Below are positions 8,248 to 16,825 of a stretch of 20,234 nucleotides of DNA, one piece after another (within the stretch, counting starts at the first letter, position 1; every line of letters starts with the position of its first letter). Location: NCBI GenBank assembly GCA_025996865.1, contig BNTV01000093.1:1-20234 (forward strand), read 5' to 3'. The notes beneath the pieces were generated by a model. That model was not told the origin of the DNA, searched no databases, and was given only the letters and a program-made list of their open reading frames with translations. The stretch comes from Bacteroidia bacterium. Its GTDB lineage: Bacteria > Bacteroidota > Bacteroidia > Bacteroidales > Azobacteroidaceae. The translations under genes and the position numbers were made by a program.

Positions 8248-8267
8248 GTAGTATAAACAAGAAAAAA

Positions 8268-9437
8268 ATGAAACATACAAAACAACAATCGGAAGCAAAT
8301 TCTCTTATATCCTGCTATTTGCTGGGAACCATTACTGAAAATGAAATGATTGAACTAAAGAATTGGTGCAAAGAATCGCCGGACAACATGGCTTTCTTTG
8401 AACATATCTGTTCTTCAAGACAATTCGGAACCAAATATGAATTATTTCAACAAATTGACAAAGATAATGCTTACGCTGATTTTGTCGGGAGAACCGGAAC
8501 CGAAAAATCCGTATTCAAAAGAATACAACCGTTTTTGAAATATGCAGCAGCAGTCATCCTGATTTTATCTGTCGGATTGAAATTTTTCCAGCGGGATCAG
8601 CACGAATCTCAAGAACTGACGCAAATAACTATTTCTCCGGGAAAAGCACAAGCGATTCTGGTTCTGGACGACGGAACACAATTATACCTGAATCCCGACT
8701 CTTTACAGCAAATACAGTCGGGACAGGCATTGCTGGCAACAAACAATTCCACAGGTATTTCATACAATACGGTAGATGATGACCGGTCGGAGGACAAATA
8801 CAATACATTAGTAATTCCAAGGGGAGGGGAATATCATCTAACCCTTTCGGATGGAACAAAAGTACACCTGAATTCGGCGAGTGAATTAAAATATCCGGTC
8901 AACTTTAATCAAAAATCCCGTGAAGTCTTCTTAAAAGGCGAGGCTTATTTTGAAGTGGCGAAAGACAGCGACCGTCTTTTTTATGTAAATACGGAGGATA
9001 TAAGCATTAAGCAGTATGGTACTGCGTTTAATGTGAATACGTATGCTGAAAATATTGTCCAAGTAATCTTAGTCAAAGGGAGTATCGGCGTGTTGACCAA
9101 AGAACCGGAAGCCGAATATGCCCTGAAAGTGTCTCAATTAGCCGAATATAATAAAGAAAATCATTCGGTTAAGATTCAGACCGTAGATGTCAGGACTTAT
9201 ATCGCTTGGAATGAGGGGAAATTTATCTTTGAAAATAAAAAAATGGAAACGATCATGGAAACATTATCTCTTTGGTACGATATGGATGTGCAATTCGGAA
9301 GCAACGATTTGAAAAACATCCTGTTTACAGGAAGCATAGACCGGGATAACCCGATGGAAGATATATTGAAAGCCATTGAATTTACAACCAATGTGCATAT
9401 CCGTATTAAAGGGAAAGTTGTGAGCATAGATAAGTAA
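8268..9437 (+). CDS. FecR-type anti-sigma factor
   Basis: A 389-residue inner-membrane protein that should hold the ECF sigma factor inactive until the outer-membrane transporter signals. The cytoplasmic sigma-binding part (about 1-85) includes LISCYLLGTITENEMIELKNW. One membrane segment (KYAAAVILILSVGLKFF, about 88-106) follows. The periplasmic FecR domain (about 177-275) contains LTLSDGTKVHLNSASELKYP and KGEAYFEVAKD. The C-terminal part (about 315-387) is a DUF4974-like module, with KMETIMETLSLWYDMDVQF and DILKAIEFTTNVHIRI, related to the STN domain of the partner transporter. I chose the ATG at 8268; the open frame extends to 8136 but would overlap the sigma gene with non-homologous sequence. 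SusC starts 23 bases after the stop. Confidence 0.93.
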   Translation: MKHTKQQSEANSLISCYLLGTITENEMIELKNWCKESPDNMAFFEHICSSRQFGTKYELFQQIDKDNAYADFVGRTGTEKSVFKRIQPFLKYAAAVILILSVGLKFFQRDQHESQELTQITISPGKAQAILVLDDGTQLYLNPDSLQQIQSGQALLATNNSTGISYNTVDDDRSEDKYNTLVIPRGGEYHLTLSDGTKVHLNSASELKYPVNFNQKSREVFLKGEAYFEVAKDSDRLFYVNTEDISIKQYGTAFNVNTYAENIVQVILVKGSIGVLTKEPEAEYALKVSQLAEYNKENHSVKIQTVDVRTYIAWNEGKFIFENKKMETIMETLSLWYDMDVQFGSNDLKNILFTGSIDRDNPMEDILKAIEFTTNVHIRIKGKVVSIDK

Positions 9438-9460
9438 TAATTCTAAAAAACATTTATAAT

Positions 9461-12400
9461 ATGAGAAAAAAACATGTTCCGAAGTTAATTATTAAACAAG
9501 TGCTTTTTTTGTTTCTAATTTTGCCGACCGGATTGATCGCCCAGAACCAGACCGGTAAAGAAGTGACATTAACATTAAAAAATGCTCCTGTAAAAGAACT
9601 TTTTGAAAAAATTCAACAGCAAACAACACTGAATTTTGTTTATAACGCTGAAGATGCAAAAGCGTTTCCGCCCGTTACGCTGACAGTTAAAAACGAAAAT
9701 GTGAAAAATGTGCTTGATAAAGTCTTCAAAAATAGCAGTTTTAGCTATAAAATCGAAGGAAATATCATCACTATTCATTATCATCGCCTTTCCGTTGTGA
9801 AATTGACTCCCCAAACAGAAAGGATTAGAGGTGTGGTTTTGGATGAAAATCGCGAAGCGCTGCCGGGAGTATCCATTCAGTTGAAGGGAACTACTATGGG
9901 GACGGCAAGTGATCCCGACGGGAAATTTGAATTTTTGCTCCCGACCGATTTGCCTTTGCCGCAGACCTTGGTTTTTTCTTTTCTGGGTTATGAGAAAAAA
10001 GAAGCGCTTGTAAAGGATACGCTTCATCAGATAGTAGGCGTATTGAATCGCATTGATATGGGAATAAATGATGTGGTTGTAACCGGTTACAGCAATATCC
10101 GAAAATCAAGTTTTACCGGAACATCCGTGAAAGTGACCAGGGAAGAATTATTGAAAGTATCTTCGGGAAATGTGTTGCAGTCGCTTCAGGTGTTTGATCC
10201 TTCGGTGCGTACGGTGCGAAACCTGGAAATGGGATCTGATCCGAATAACTTGCCGGAATTTAATATTCGTGGCGCTGCCGGTGTGGGAATCACAGACCTT
10301 GACCGGATAGAAGGAGCGGATGTTTCACAGTTTTCTTTGAAAAACAATCCGAACCTCCCGATCTTTATCCTTGATGGTTACGAAGTTTCCACGGAAAAAA
10401 TATACGACATGGATGTAAATCGCATCGAAAGCATTACGATTTTGAAAGACGCCGCCGCAACAGCCATGTATGGTTCACGGGCAGCTAACGGTGTAATCGT
10501 TATAGAAACAATCTCTCCGCAACCCGGAAAATTGAAAGTTTCGTATAATGCTACAGCCACTGTTACTGCCCCCGATTTATCGTCTTACAACATGATGAAC
10601 GCCCGGGAAAAATTAGATGCGGAAGTAGCAGCAGGGTTATTAGCGGAAGAATCTTACTATTATCAACACCTTAGAGAATATTGGGGAAAATTGGGTAATA
10701 TTGAACGAGGTGTTGACACTTATTGGTTGTCGCAGCCCTTGCAAACCCAGATCAACACTCGCCACAGTCTGTTTGTAGAAGGTGGCGCCGAATCGCTACG
10801 CTTTGGTTTGGGTGTGAATTATGATACCGAAAAAGGTATTATGAAAGATTCTTACAGAGACAGGATGGGCGCTGACTTGCGGGTTGATTACCGGGTGCAT
10901 GGCATCCAGATTACCGATAATGTATCTTACTCATACATGAAATCCCAACAATCGCCTTACGGTTCTTTCTATACCTATGTGCAATTGGAGCCTTATTTTC
11001 CTATACGTGATTTGGATACCGGAGAACCGGTAGGAACAACCTTTTGGCTGGGTAATACCGGATATACAAATCCGTTGTATAATTTAACGAAAAATAGTTA
11101 TGATCGTTCCGGTTACAACCAATTTTCCAATAATTTATCGGTGAATGCGTATTTCTTAGATTATTTTCAATTGAAGTTCCAGTTTGCCACAACTTATACG
11201 GATAATTCGGGAGAAAAATTCATTGATCCTACTTCAAATACTTTTTCATCGAGTGCGCTTTATAATAATTTCACCAGGGGTGAACTTTATTTGAACGGGA
11301 CGAAGACCATTAACTGGAATACCAATCTGATGTTGATGTATAACCGGAGTATTAATTCTCACAATATCAATTTGAATCTGGCATTGAATGCTAATAATAA
11401 CAGCGTAAATACTTCTAATTTTGTTTATAATGGTTTTCCGTCCGGTCAGTTTCATGATCCGATGTATGCTGCCGGATTAAAAAGCACACCTGTTTTTGGC
11501 GATGATAATTCCCGTTTAGTCGGTGGTTTTTTGATGGGAAACTATACTTACCGCAATATTTATCTGTTAGATGTTTCCATGCGTATGGACGGATCTTCCA
11601 AATTAGGCGCGGAACAACGGTTTGCTCCTTTCTGGTCATTTGGTGCGGGGCTTAACTTGCACAATTACGGTTTTATGAAAGCGTTTCCATTTATTAATAA
11701 TGCACGAATCAAAGGTAATTACGGCGAAACAGGCCGAGTCTCTTTTCAACCGTATGCCGCTCGAAATACCTACCGTTTGATGATGGACGACTGGTACACA
11801 ACCGGTATGGGTGGCGTCTTGATTGCCATGGGAAATGATCAATTGACTTGGGACAAGGTAAATACGCTGAACTTGGGATTAGACTTCACTCTTTGGAATC
11901 GCCTGACGTTCAATTTTTCCTGGTATGACAAACGTACACACGATATGGTTACCGCTATCACCATCCCTTCGGCTTCCGGCTTCACTTCCTATATGGACAA
12001 TATGGGTGAAGTTTCAAACAAAGGATATGAGTTAAACCTGAATCTGGCTGTATTAAAAGGAAAAGATTGGGGTCTCAATATTGCAGCCAATGGGGCGCAT
12101 AATCACAATGAAATTGTAAAAATCTCCGAAGCCTTGAGAGAATACAATGACCGTGTAGATCGGTTTTATGAAAATTACAGGGAAAATACAGTGGATCTGG
12201 TTTACAATGAAAAGTACCTGAAACCTGTCCGGAAATATGAAGAAGGCGGGTCGGAATACGCCATTTTCGGAATGAAATCGCTGGGCATTGATCCGGCTAC
12301 GGGATCCGAACTGTTTATGAACAGGGACGGAAGTGTTACTTATGACTGGAACGCTTCGGAGCAAACCATCATCGGCAATACGGAACCGTTTCTGCAAGGT

Positions 12401-12841
12401 TCATTCTCATTCAATGGACGCTACAAAAACTTCTCGCTTTATACGACATTTATGTATGAGTTTGGAGGTGATTTATACAACAGTACGTTGGTAAGCAACG
12501 TGGAAAGCGTTGACATCATGCGGTACAACGTGGACAGAAGAGTGATGACCGAACGTTGGCAAAAACCGGGTGATTTATCGCCTTTCAAATCCATTTCCGA
12601 CCGTTATTCATATACCCGTCCGACTTCCCGTTTTGTGCAGGAAAACAATATGCTGACTTTTAATTCGGTGTCTTTGGGGTATGATTGGGATAGTCGGCTA
12701 ATAAAACAATTTGGACTGAGTATGTTACGCCTTCAACTTACGATGAATGAAATTGCAGTCCTTTCCTCCATTCATCAGGAACGCGGAACAAGTTATCCGT
12801 TTGCAAGGAAGTTTGGATTTACGCTCAATGCAAGTTTTTGA
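9461..12841 (+). CDS. SusC/RagA-type TonB-dependent transporter with STN domain
   Basis: A 1126-residue outer-membrane transporter that imports ligand handed over by SusD, using TonB energy. A signal peptide (about 1-27, ending near LIAQNQ) is followed by an STN (secretin/TonB N-terminal) domain at about 33-107. Next come a CarboxypepD_reg-like domain at about 121-200 (IRGVVLDENREALPGVSIQL) and the plug from about 203 (DVVVTGYSNIRKSSFTGTS, later ILKDAAATAMYGSRAANGV). The barrel runs to a terminal phenylalanine, the usual BAM signal. The STN domain marks it as a signalling receptor that contacts FecR in the periplasm, consistent with the two genes just upstream. The substrate cannot be read from the sequence. 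It lies 20 bases before susD. Confidence 0.96.
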   Translation: MRKKHVPKLIIKQVLFLFLILPTGLIAQNQTGKEVTLTLKNAPVKELFEKIQQQTTLNFVYNAEDAKAFPPVTLTVKNENVKNVLDKVFKNSSFSYKIEGNIITIHYHRLSVVKLTPQTERIRGVVLDENREALPGVSIQLKGTTMGTASDPDGKFEFLLPTDLPLPQTLVFSFLGYEKKEALVKDTLHQIVGVLNRIDMGINDVVVTGYSNIRKSSFTGTSVKVTREELLKVSSGNVLQSLQVFDPSVRTVRNLEMGSDPNNLPEFNIRGAAGVGITDLDRIEGADVSQFSLKNNPNLPIFILDGYEVSTEKIYDMDVNRIESITILKDAAATAMYGSRAANGVIVIETISPQPGKLKVSYNATATVTAPDLSSYNMMNAREKLDAEVAAGLLAEESYYYQHLREYWGKLGNIERGVDTYWLSQPLQTQINTRHSLFVEGGAESLRFGLGVNYDTEKGIMKDSYRDRMGADLRVDYRVHGIQITDNVSYSYMKSQQSPYGSFYTYVQLEPYFPIRDLDTGEPVGTTFWLGNTGYTNPLYNLTKNSYDRSGYNQFSNNLSVNAYFLDYFQLKFQFATTYTDNSGEKFIDPTSNTFSSSALYNNFTRGELYLNGTKTINWNTNLMLMYNRSINSHNINLNLALNANNNSVNTSNFVYNGFPSGQFHDPMYAAGLKSTPVFGDDNSRLVGGFLMGNYTYRNIYLLDVSMRMDGSSKLGAEQRFAPFWSFGAGLNLHNYGFMKAFPFINNARIKGNYGETGRVSFQPYAARNTYRLMMDDWYTTGMGGVLIAMGNDQLTWDKVNTLNLGLDFTLWNRLTFNFSWYDKRTHDMVTAITIPSASGFTSYMDNMGEVSNKGYELNLNLAVLKGKDWGLNIAANGAHNHNEIVKISEALREYNDRVDRFYENYRENTVDLVYNEKYLKPVRKYEEGGSEYAIFGMKSLGIDPATGSELFMNRDGSVTYDWNASEQTIIGNTEPFLQGSFSFNGRYKNFSLYTTFMYEFGGDLYNSTLVSNVESVDIMRYNVDRRVMTERWQKPGDLSPFKSISDRYSYTRPTSRFVQENNMLTFNSVSLGYDWDSRLIKQFGLSMLRLQLTMNEIAVLSSIHQERGTSYPFARKFGFTLNASF

Positions 12842-12861
12842 TGATTAAATAATTAAAATAA

Positions 12862-14385
12862 ATGAAAGTTATGAAAAATAATATGATTATATTCGTTACC
12901 CTGCTTATGATGCAAGGGATAGCGACATCATGCAACGATTGGTTGGAAGTGGATTCTTCGGCCAATATCATGGAAGAAAATTTATTTGAGAGTCCTGACG
13001 GTTATCGTACAGCTGTAAATGGCATATATCGTTTGCTTGCTGCGCCGGAACTCTACGGACGAAATCTTACCTGGGGAGTAGCCAGTGTCTTGGGGAATAA
13101 TTATGAAGCAAGCCGTTTACCCGGCGGCAGTACATCAAGTGCAATCAGTTACAGGGAATTGGCGGCAGGTGATTATGAAAATTCATACAGTATCGCCTTG
13201 ATTGATCCCATTTGGGAACAAGGCTATAAGGTAATTGCCAATGCGAATAATCTGATTGCTTACGTTGAAAAACAGGATACGGCTTTCTTTCCTTATAAGA
13301 CTGTGGAAAAGAATATGATTTTGGGAGAAATGTTAGGCGTGCGAGCCATGATGCATTTCGATCTGTTACGTTTGTTTGCTCCGGCAATCAAGGCGGACGA
13401 CGGCAAAACATATATCCCTTACGTGACGGTTTTTCCGGACAAGGAACCGCAACACCTGACCGTATCTGCTACACTGGAACGAATCATAGCAGATTTGGAA
13501 CAGGCAAAAACGCTACTTGCCTATTGTGATACGGTATTCAATGCCTCCAATTTTTCAAGTTATACAAACAGATTACAGCCCAGCGGTGGTATAAGCGCTA
13601 CGACTTTTTTTACAGTGCGAGGAACGCGGATGAATTATTTTGCCGCATCCGCTGTTTTGGCGAGAGCATACCAATGGCGAAGCGGAGCCGGTGATGCAGA
13701 GCGCGCTTATCATGCCGCGCTGGATGTGTATCGTTATTCAACGGATAAAACCTGGTATCAGTTTACGCCTTCTTCAAACATGGCTGTGACGGAAAATAAT
13801 GTATTTAGAAAAATGCCGCATGATATCTTGCTCGCATTGTATAATAACCAGATGTACAACCTTGTATCGGCAGCAACAGTGAATACGAGCAATCAATCTT
13901 TCTTCCTCAAAAACGATGTGCATCTATTTACGGGAGATGGGGATGATTTTCGATTGACATCATTGATTAATACGGACAAAACATCTCGCCGCTGGTCAAT
14001 GCCTACCGGGAACCAAACCGGAAGTCCGACTGCCAATGTTATCAGATATCAGGGTCCATTGGCGCCGGTAGTACGCTTGAGCGAAATGATATATATCATG
14101 TGTGAATATCTGTCCGATAGAGATTTACCGCAAGCTGTCGGATTGCTCGGAAAAGTACGTCTTGCTCGCGGAGCCAAAGCAACATTGAGTCCTGCACTTT
14201 CAAAGGAAGATTTTTTACAGATGTTGCATATTGAGATGACACGTGAATTTATGTCGGAGGGTCAAACTTTTTTCCTCTACAAACGGTTGAATGAACCTGT
14301 CTATAATGGAGTGGTTTCAATGAATATGGACGGGCGTTATGTATTGCCCATACCTCATAGTGAAATGTCTTATATTAATTTATAA
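12862..14385 (+). CDS. SusD/RagB-type surface lipoprotein
   Basis: A 507-residue lipoprotein that caps the SusC barrel and captures substrate at the cell surface. The signal peptide ends in the lipobox ATSC with C24 as the lipidated residue. It is followed by NDWLEVD, whose acidic residues fit the surface-export signal of Bacteroidetes. The family pattern of an N-terminal helical part is visible (SPDGYRTAVNGIYRLL near 45-60; GEMLGVRAMMHFDLLRLFAPA near 155-175). The conserved C-terminal segment contains VRLSEMIYIMCEYL and LLGKVRLARGA, and near the end IEMTREFMSEGQTFFLYKRL. Length is normal for the family. The gene belongs to the operon with susC upstream and two lipoprotein genes downstream. 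Confidence 0.95.
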   Translation: MKVMKNNMIIFVTLLMMQGIATSCNDWLEVDSSANIMEENLFESPDGYRTAVNGIYRLLAAPELYGRNLTWGVASVLGNNYEASRLPGGSTSSAISYRELAAGDYENSYSIALIDPIWEQGYKVIANANNLIAYVEKQDTAFFPYKTVEKNMILGEMLGVRAMMHFDLLRLFAPAIKADDGKTYIPYVTVFPDKEPQHLTVSATLERIIADLEQAKTLLAYCDTVFNASNFSSYTNRLQPSGGISATTFFTVRGTRMNYFAASAVLARAYQWRSGAGDAERAYHAALDVYRYSTDKTWYQFTPSSNMAVTENNVFRKMPHDILLALYNNQMYNLVSAATVNTSNQSFFLKNDVHLFTGDGDDFRLTSLINTDKTSRRWSMPTGNQTGSPTANVIRYQGPLAPVVRLSEMIYIMCEYLSDRDLPQAVGLLGKVRLARGAKATLSPALSKEDFLQMLHIEMTREFMSEGQTFFLYKRLNEPVYNGVVSMNMDGRYVLPIPHSEMSYINL

Positions 14386-14398
14386 CAAACTGAAAAAT

Positions 14399-15100
14399 AT
14401 GAAAAAAATATTATTAATTCTTGTGAGCGTATGTTTGCTCTGCTTGCCGGGTTGTCGGGAAGATAAAATTGATTTGTATCATGGCGACCATTATATCCGG
14501 ATAATAAAGAATTTAACACAAGATTCCACTACCGTCGCGTTTTTGTTGGCGCCCGGTGCAACGGAATTAGATTCGATGATGATAGTTGAAACGGCAGGAC
14601 TTGCCTATCCCACTGAAAAATCATATAAGATATCCGTTGACAAGCAGTTGACCACAGCAATAGAAGGGCAACATTATAAATTGCCGGAAAAAACCGCTTT
14701 CAAAGCAGGGCAAAACAGGGATACACTGGCAATCAAATTTTACCGGACGGCAGATATGAAAAGTCAAACGTTTCGCTTGGTGTTGCGGGTCGAAGAAAAC
14801 GAAAATTTCAAATTGGGACAAATCCAATTCCAATACAAAGTTTTTCTCGTACATGATAAAATATCACAACCGGCTTGGTGGACAGCCGATGTTTCCGCTT
14901 CTTACCTGGGACCTTACTCTGATTTGAAATACCAGTATTTCATTGATGTAACCGGTATTGCCGATTTAACGGGAGCAACGCCCAGTGAATTGCGGATATA
15001 TGCTTTAAAATTAAAGTATTGGCTCGAAGAACAAAGGCAAAACGGGCATACGATATTAGAAATAAACGGTGATGAGATGGTAGTCCCTATGAACGGGTAA
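14399..15100 (+). CDS. DUF4843-like surface lipoprotein
   Basis: A 233-residue lipoprotein with signal peptide and lipobox LPGC (C19), followed by REDKID, which suggests surface export. The rest is beta-rich and matches in length and layout the DUF4843 proteins that follow SusD in Bacteroidetes loci, for example TTAIEGQHYKLPEKTAFKAG and KSQTFRLVLRVEENENFKLG near 80-140. The motif WWTADVSASYLGPYSDLKYQYFI near 160-182 fits too, and the helical C-terminus contains LRIYALKLKYWLEEQ. The start is the ATG at 14399, 13 bases after the susD stop; an upstream in-frame ATG at 14339 lies inside susD and would hide the signal peptide. The function is unknown; it probably helps SusD in substrate recognition. 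Confidence 0.82.
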   Translation: MKKILLILVSVCLLCLPGCREDKIDLYHGDHYIRIIKNLTQDSTTVAFLLAPGATELDSMMIVETAGLAYPTEKSYKISVDKQLTTAIEGQHYKLPEKTAFKAGQNRDTLAIKFYRTADMKSQTFRLVLRVEENENFKLGQIQFQYKVFLVHDKISQPAWWTADVSASYLGPYSDLKYQYFIDVTGIADLTGATPSELRIYALKLKYWLEEQRQNGHTILEINGDEMVVPMNG

Positions 15101-15126
15101 ATATTAATATTAAAATAAAGAAAAAT

Positions 15127-16713
15127 ATGAAAAAGATATATTTTTTGTTAGGATTGATAGTTTGCAGTTTTATCTTTGGGGGATGCTATGAAGATTTAGG
15201 GCATTATGATTATCTTCCTGTAAACAAAGTGACAATTACAATGCCTTTAACTCCTCTTTCAGCTGTGATGGGAGATACACTCAAATACACTCCTTCGATC
15301 AAGTTTGCCAATCCGGATGATACATTGGGTTTTGAATATTGGTGGGTCTATATGGGAACTTATAGTTTACTTGACCATTATGAGAAAATTTGTGACGGCA
15401 GAGAACTCCGTTTTGTACCAAGGCTTGTAGGTGCACAAACTATAGCGCTTTGTGTGCGGGAAATCCGTTCCGGATTTATTACCGTAGCATCAATAGATGT
15501 CAATGGCGGGTCGGTATATACAAAAGGCTGGTTGATCTTGTCGGAGGGTGATGCCGGAAAATCCATTCTTTCATTCATCCGTCCCGACCGGGAGGTATCG
15601 GGGAATACGGCAAATGAAAGGGTTTATATCCCTTATTTAGATGTATATAGTAAACTTTATCCTGCTGATAATTTGGGAACAGGTCCCGTAGCTATCCGGC
15701 AGGCTTTCAGTATGCGGGGAATCGGAAACATTTTCTATGTACTGCAAAAAAATGAATCTGTATGTCTGAACGGTGTTTCTTATAAGAAAGAAATCAAACT
15801 TTCAGAGGAATTTGTCGGTGGAGCGCCGGCTGATTTGGATCCTGTTGATTATTATCATGGAAATTTTTCCAGCATGATTATGAATCTCGATGGAACAATT
15901 TATTATCGTAGCCCGTATTATGGAAACAATACGGATTTCTTCACCTATTCGTTTGCGAATTTTCCAATGGAATATCAGGGCAGAAAACTAAAAATTGATC
16001 GGATTATCCCCAGTGTAGCTGAAGTATGTTTCTATTTTGCCGTGTATGATAAGGAGAATAAATGTTTCTTATGGGTTTATGCAGGCGGTTCAACCGGCGG
16101 AGGAACCATGCTGAAAGCAACTTTCACCGCTGAATCTGCCGAATACCTGGATTACAACAATACAGGCAATGCGGAAATCCTCTATTCCTCTTTCTACAAT
16201 GAGACAGCGGATGTCGCTTACAACATCACGCTATATTCCAGAAATGGTGAACTGTATGTCCAACGATGCCGTGGAGAGAGTAGAAGAAACATAACTGTAT
16301 TTCCTGCTACAGGAGAAGCGCTTACAGAAGTACAAAACGATGTTTTCCCCAATAAGATAAATATTGCACCCAATACAAAATATTATCAGTTGAAAACCCG
16401 GCCATACCTCTTTTTTGCAACGGGCGGTACTGTTTATTGGTATGATCATTTATCCAAGGAAGTATATGCCTTTTATACTTTTGCTGGAGATGAAGTGGTA
16501 GATATGTCATCCAATCCGCAGGAATCGGAGTTAGGGGTGCTGTTGAAAAGCGGAAAGTTCGTTACATTGGATATTGTAAATGAACACTTGAAAGATACAA
16601 ATAACAAACTCTATGAAATTGTTATACCCGGCAGTAGAATGGTTGATCTGGACTATAAATTCCCGGATTACTATTCTTATATAAGTCGGACGGATAGTTA
16701 TTATGCCGATTAA
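15127..16713 (+). CDS. PKD-like family surface lipoprotein
   Basis: A 528-residue lipoprotein with signal peptide, lipobox FGGC (C20) and YED directly after it. An N-terminal Ig/PKD-like part of about 110 residues starts near VNKVTITMPLTP and includes FEYWWVYMG and IALCVREIRSGF. Beyond it lies a long beta-rich region, rich in aromatic residues, with KGWLILSEGDAGKSILSFIRPD near 130-152, and later repeats of the type FFATGGTVYWYDHLSKEVYAF that suggest a propeller-like fold. Proteins with this layout are known as PKD-like family (PKD_2) and typically follow a DUF4843 gene in SusCD operons, as here. It is the last gene of the operon. A binding role is inferred; I see no catalytic motif. Confidence 0.8.
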   Translation: MKKIYFLLGLIVCSFIFGGCYEDLGHYDYLPVNKVTITMPLTPLSAVMGDTLKYTPSIKFANPDDTLGFEYWWVYMGTYSLLDHYEKICDGRELRFVPRLVGAQTIALCVREIRSGFITVASIDVNGGSVYTKGWLILSEGDAGKSILSFIRPDREVSGNTANERVYIPYLDVYSKLYPADNLGTGPVAIRQAFSMRGIGNIFYVLQKNESVCLNGVSYKKEIKLSEEFVGGAPADLDPVDYYHGNFSSMIMNLDGTIYYRSPYYGNNTDFFTYSFANFPMEYQGRKLKIDRIIPSVAEVCFYFAVYDKENKCFLWVYAGGSTGGGTMLKATFTAESAEYLDYNNTGNAEILYSSFYNETADVAYNITLYSRNGELYVQRCRGESRRNITVFPATGEALTEVQNDVFPNKINIAPNTKYYQLKTRPYLFFATGGTVYWYDHLSKEVYAFYTFAGDEVVDMSSNPQESELGVLLKSGKFVTLDIVNEHLKDTNNKLYEIVIPGSRMVDLDYKFPDYYSYISRTDSYYAD

Positions 16714-16825
16714 ATATTGCATTTTTAAGTGTCAATACAAATAAAATTTCGGATTGACATCCTGTGCAAAAGCATTTAAACGTTTATTGAATTTATTTTA
16801 TAAAATATCATATTTTAATAATATT
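16714..16825 (+). promoter_or_regulatory. Spacer with two inverted repeats before the ABC gene
   Basis: This 112-base spacer ends the SusCD operon and precedes the ABC exporter genes. It contains TGTCAAT (16730-16736) and its exact inverse ATTGACA (16753-16759) with a 16-base loop; no T-run follows, so it is not a normal terminator. It also contains a perfect palindrome, TAAAATAT-C-ATATTTTA, at 16801-16817, eight bases before the ATG at 16826. It overlaps a second palindrome, ATTTTATAAAAT, at 16795-16806. No TAnnTTTG promoter element was found. Either repeat could be an operator, but AT-rich sequence makes chance palindromes common. Confidence 0.35.

Noticed and set aside
8136..8267. N-terminal extension of FecR by 44 residues
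   Set aside because: It would overlap the sigma gene, its residues look like translated AT-rich spacer, and the family N-terminus matches the ATG at 8268.
14339..14398. N-terminal extension of the DUF4843-like protein by 20 residues
   Set aside because: It overlaps susD and would bury the signal peptide that starts at 14399.
16754..16782. TTGACA with TTTAAA downstream, like an E. coli sigma-70 promoter
   Set aside because: The primary sigma factor of Bacteroidetes uses TAnnTTTG, so the E. coli consensus is not informative here.
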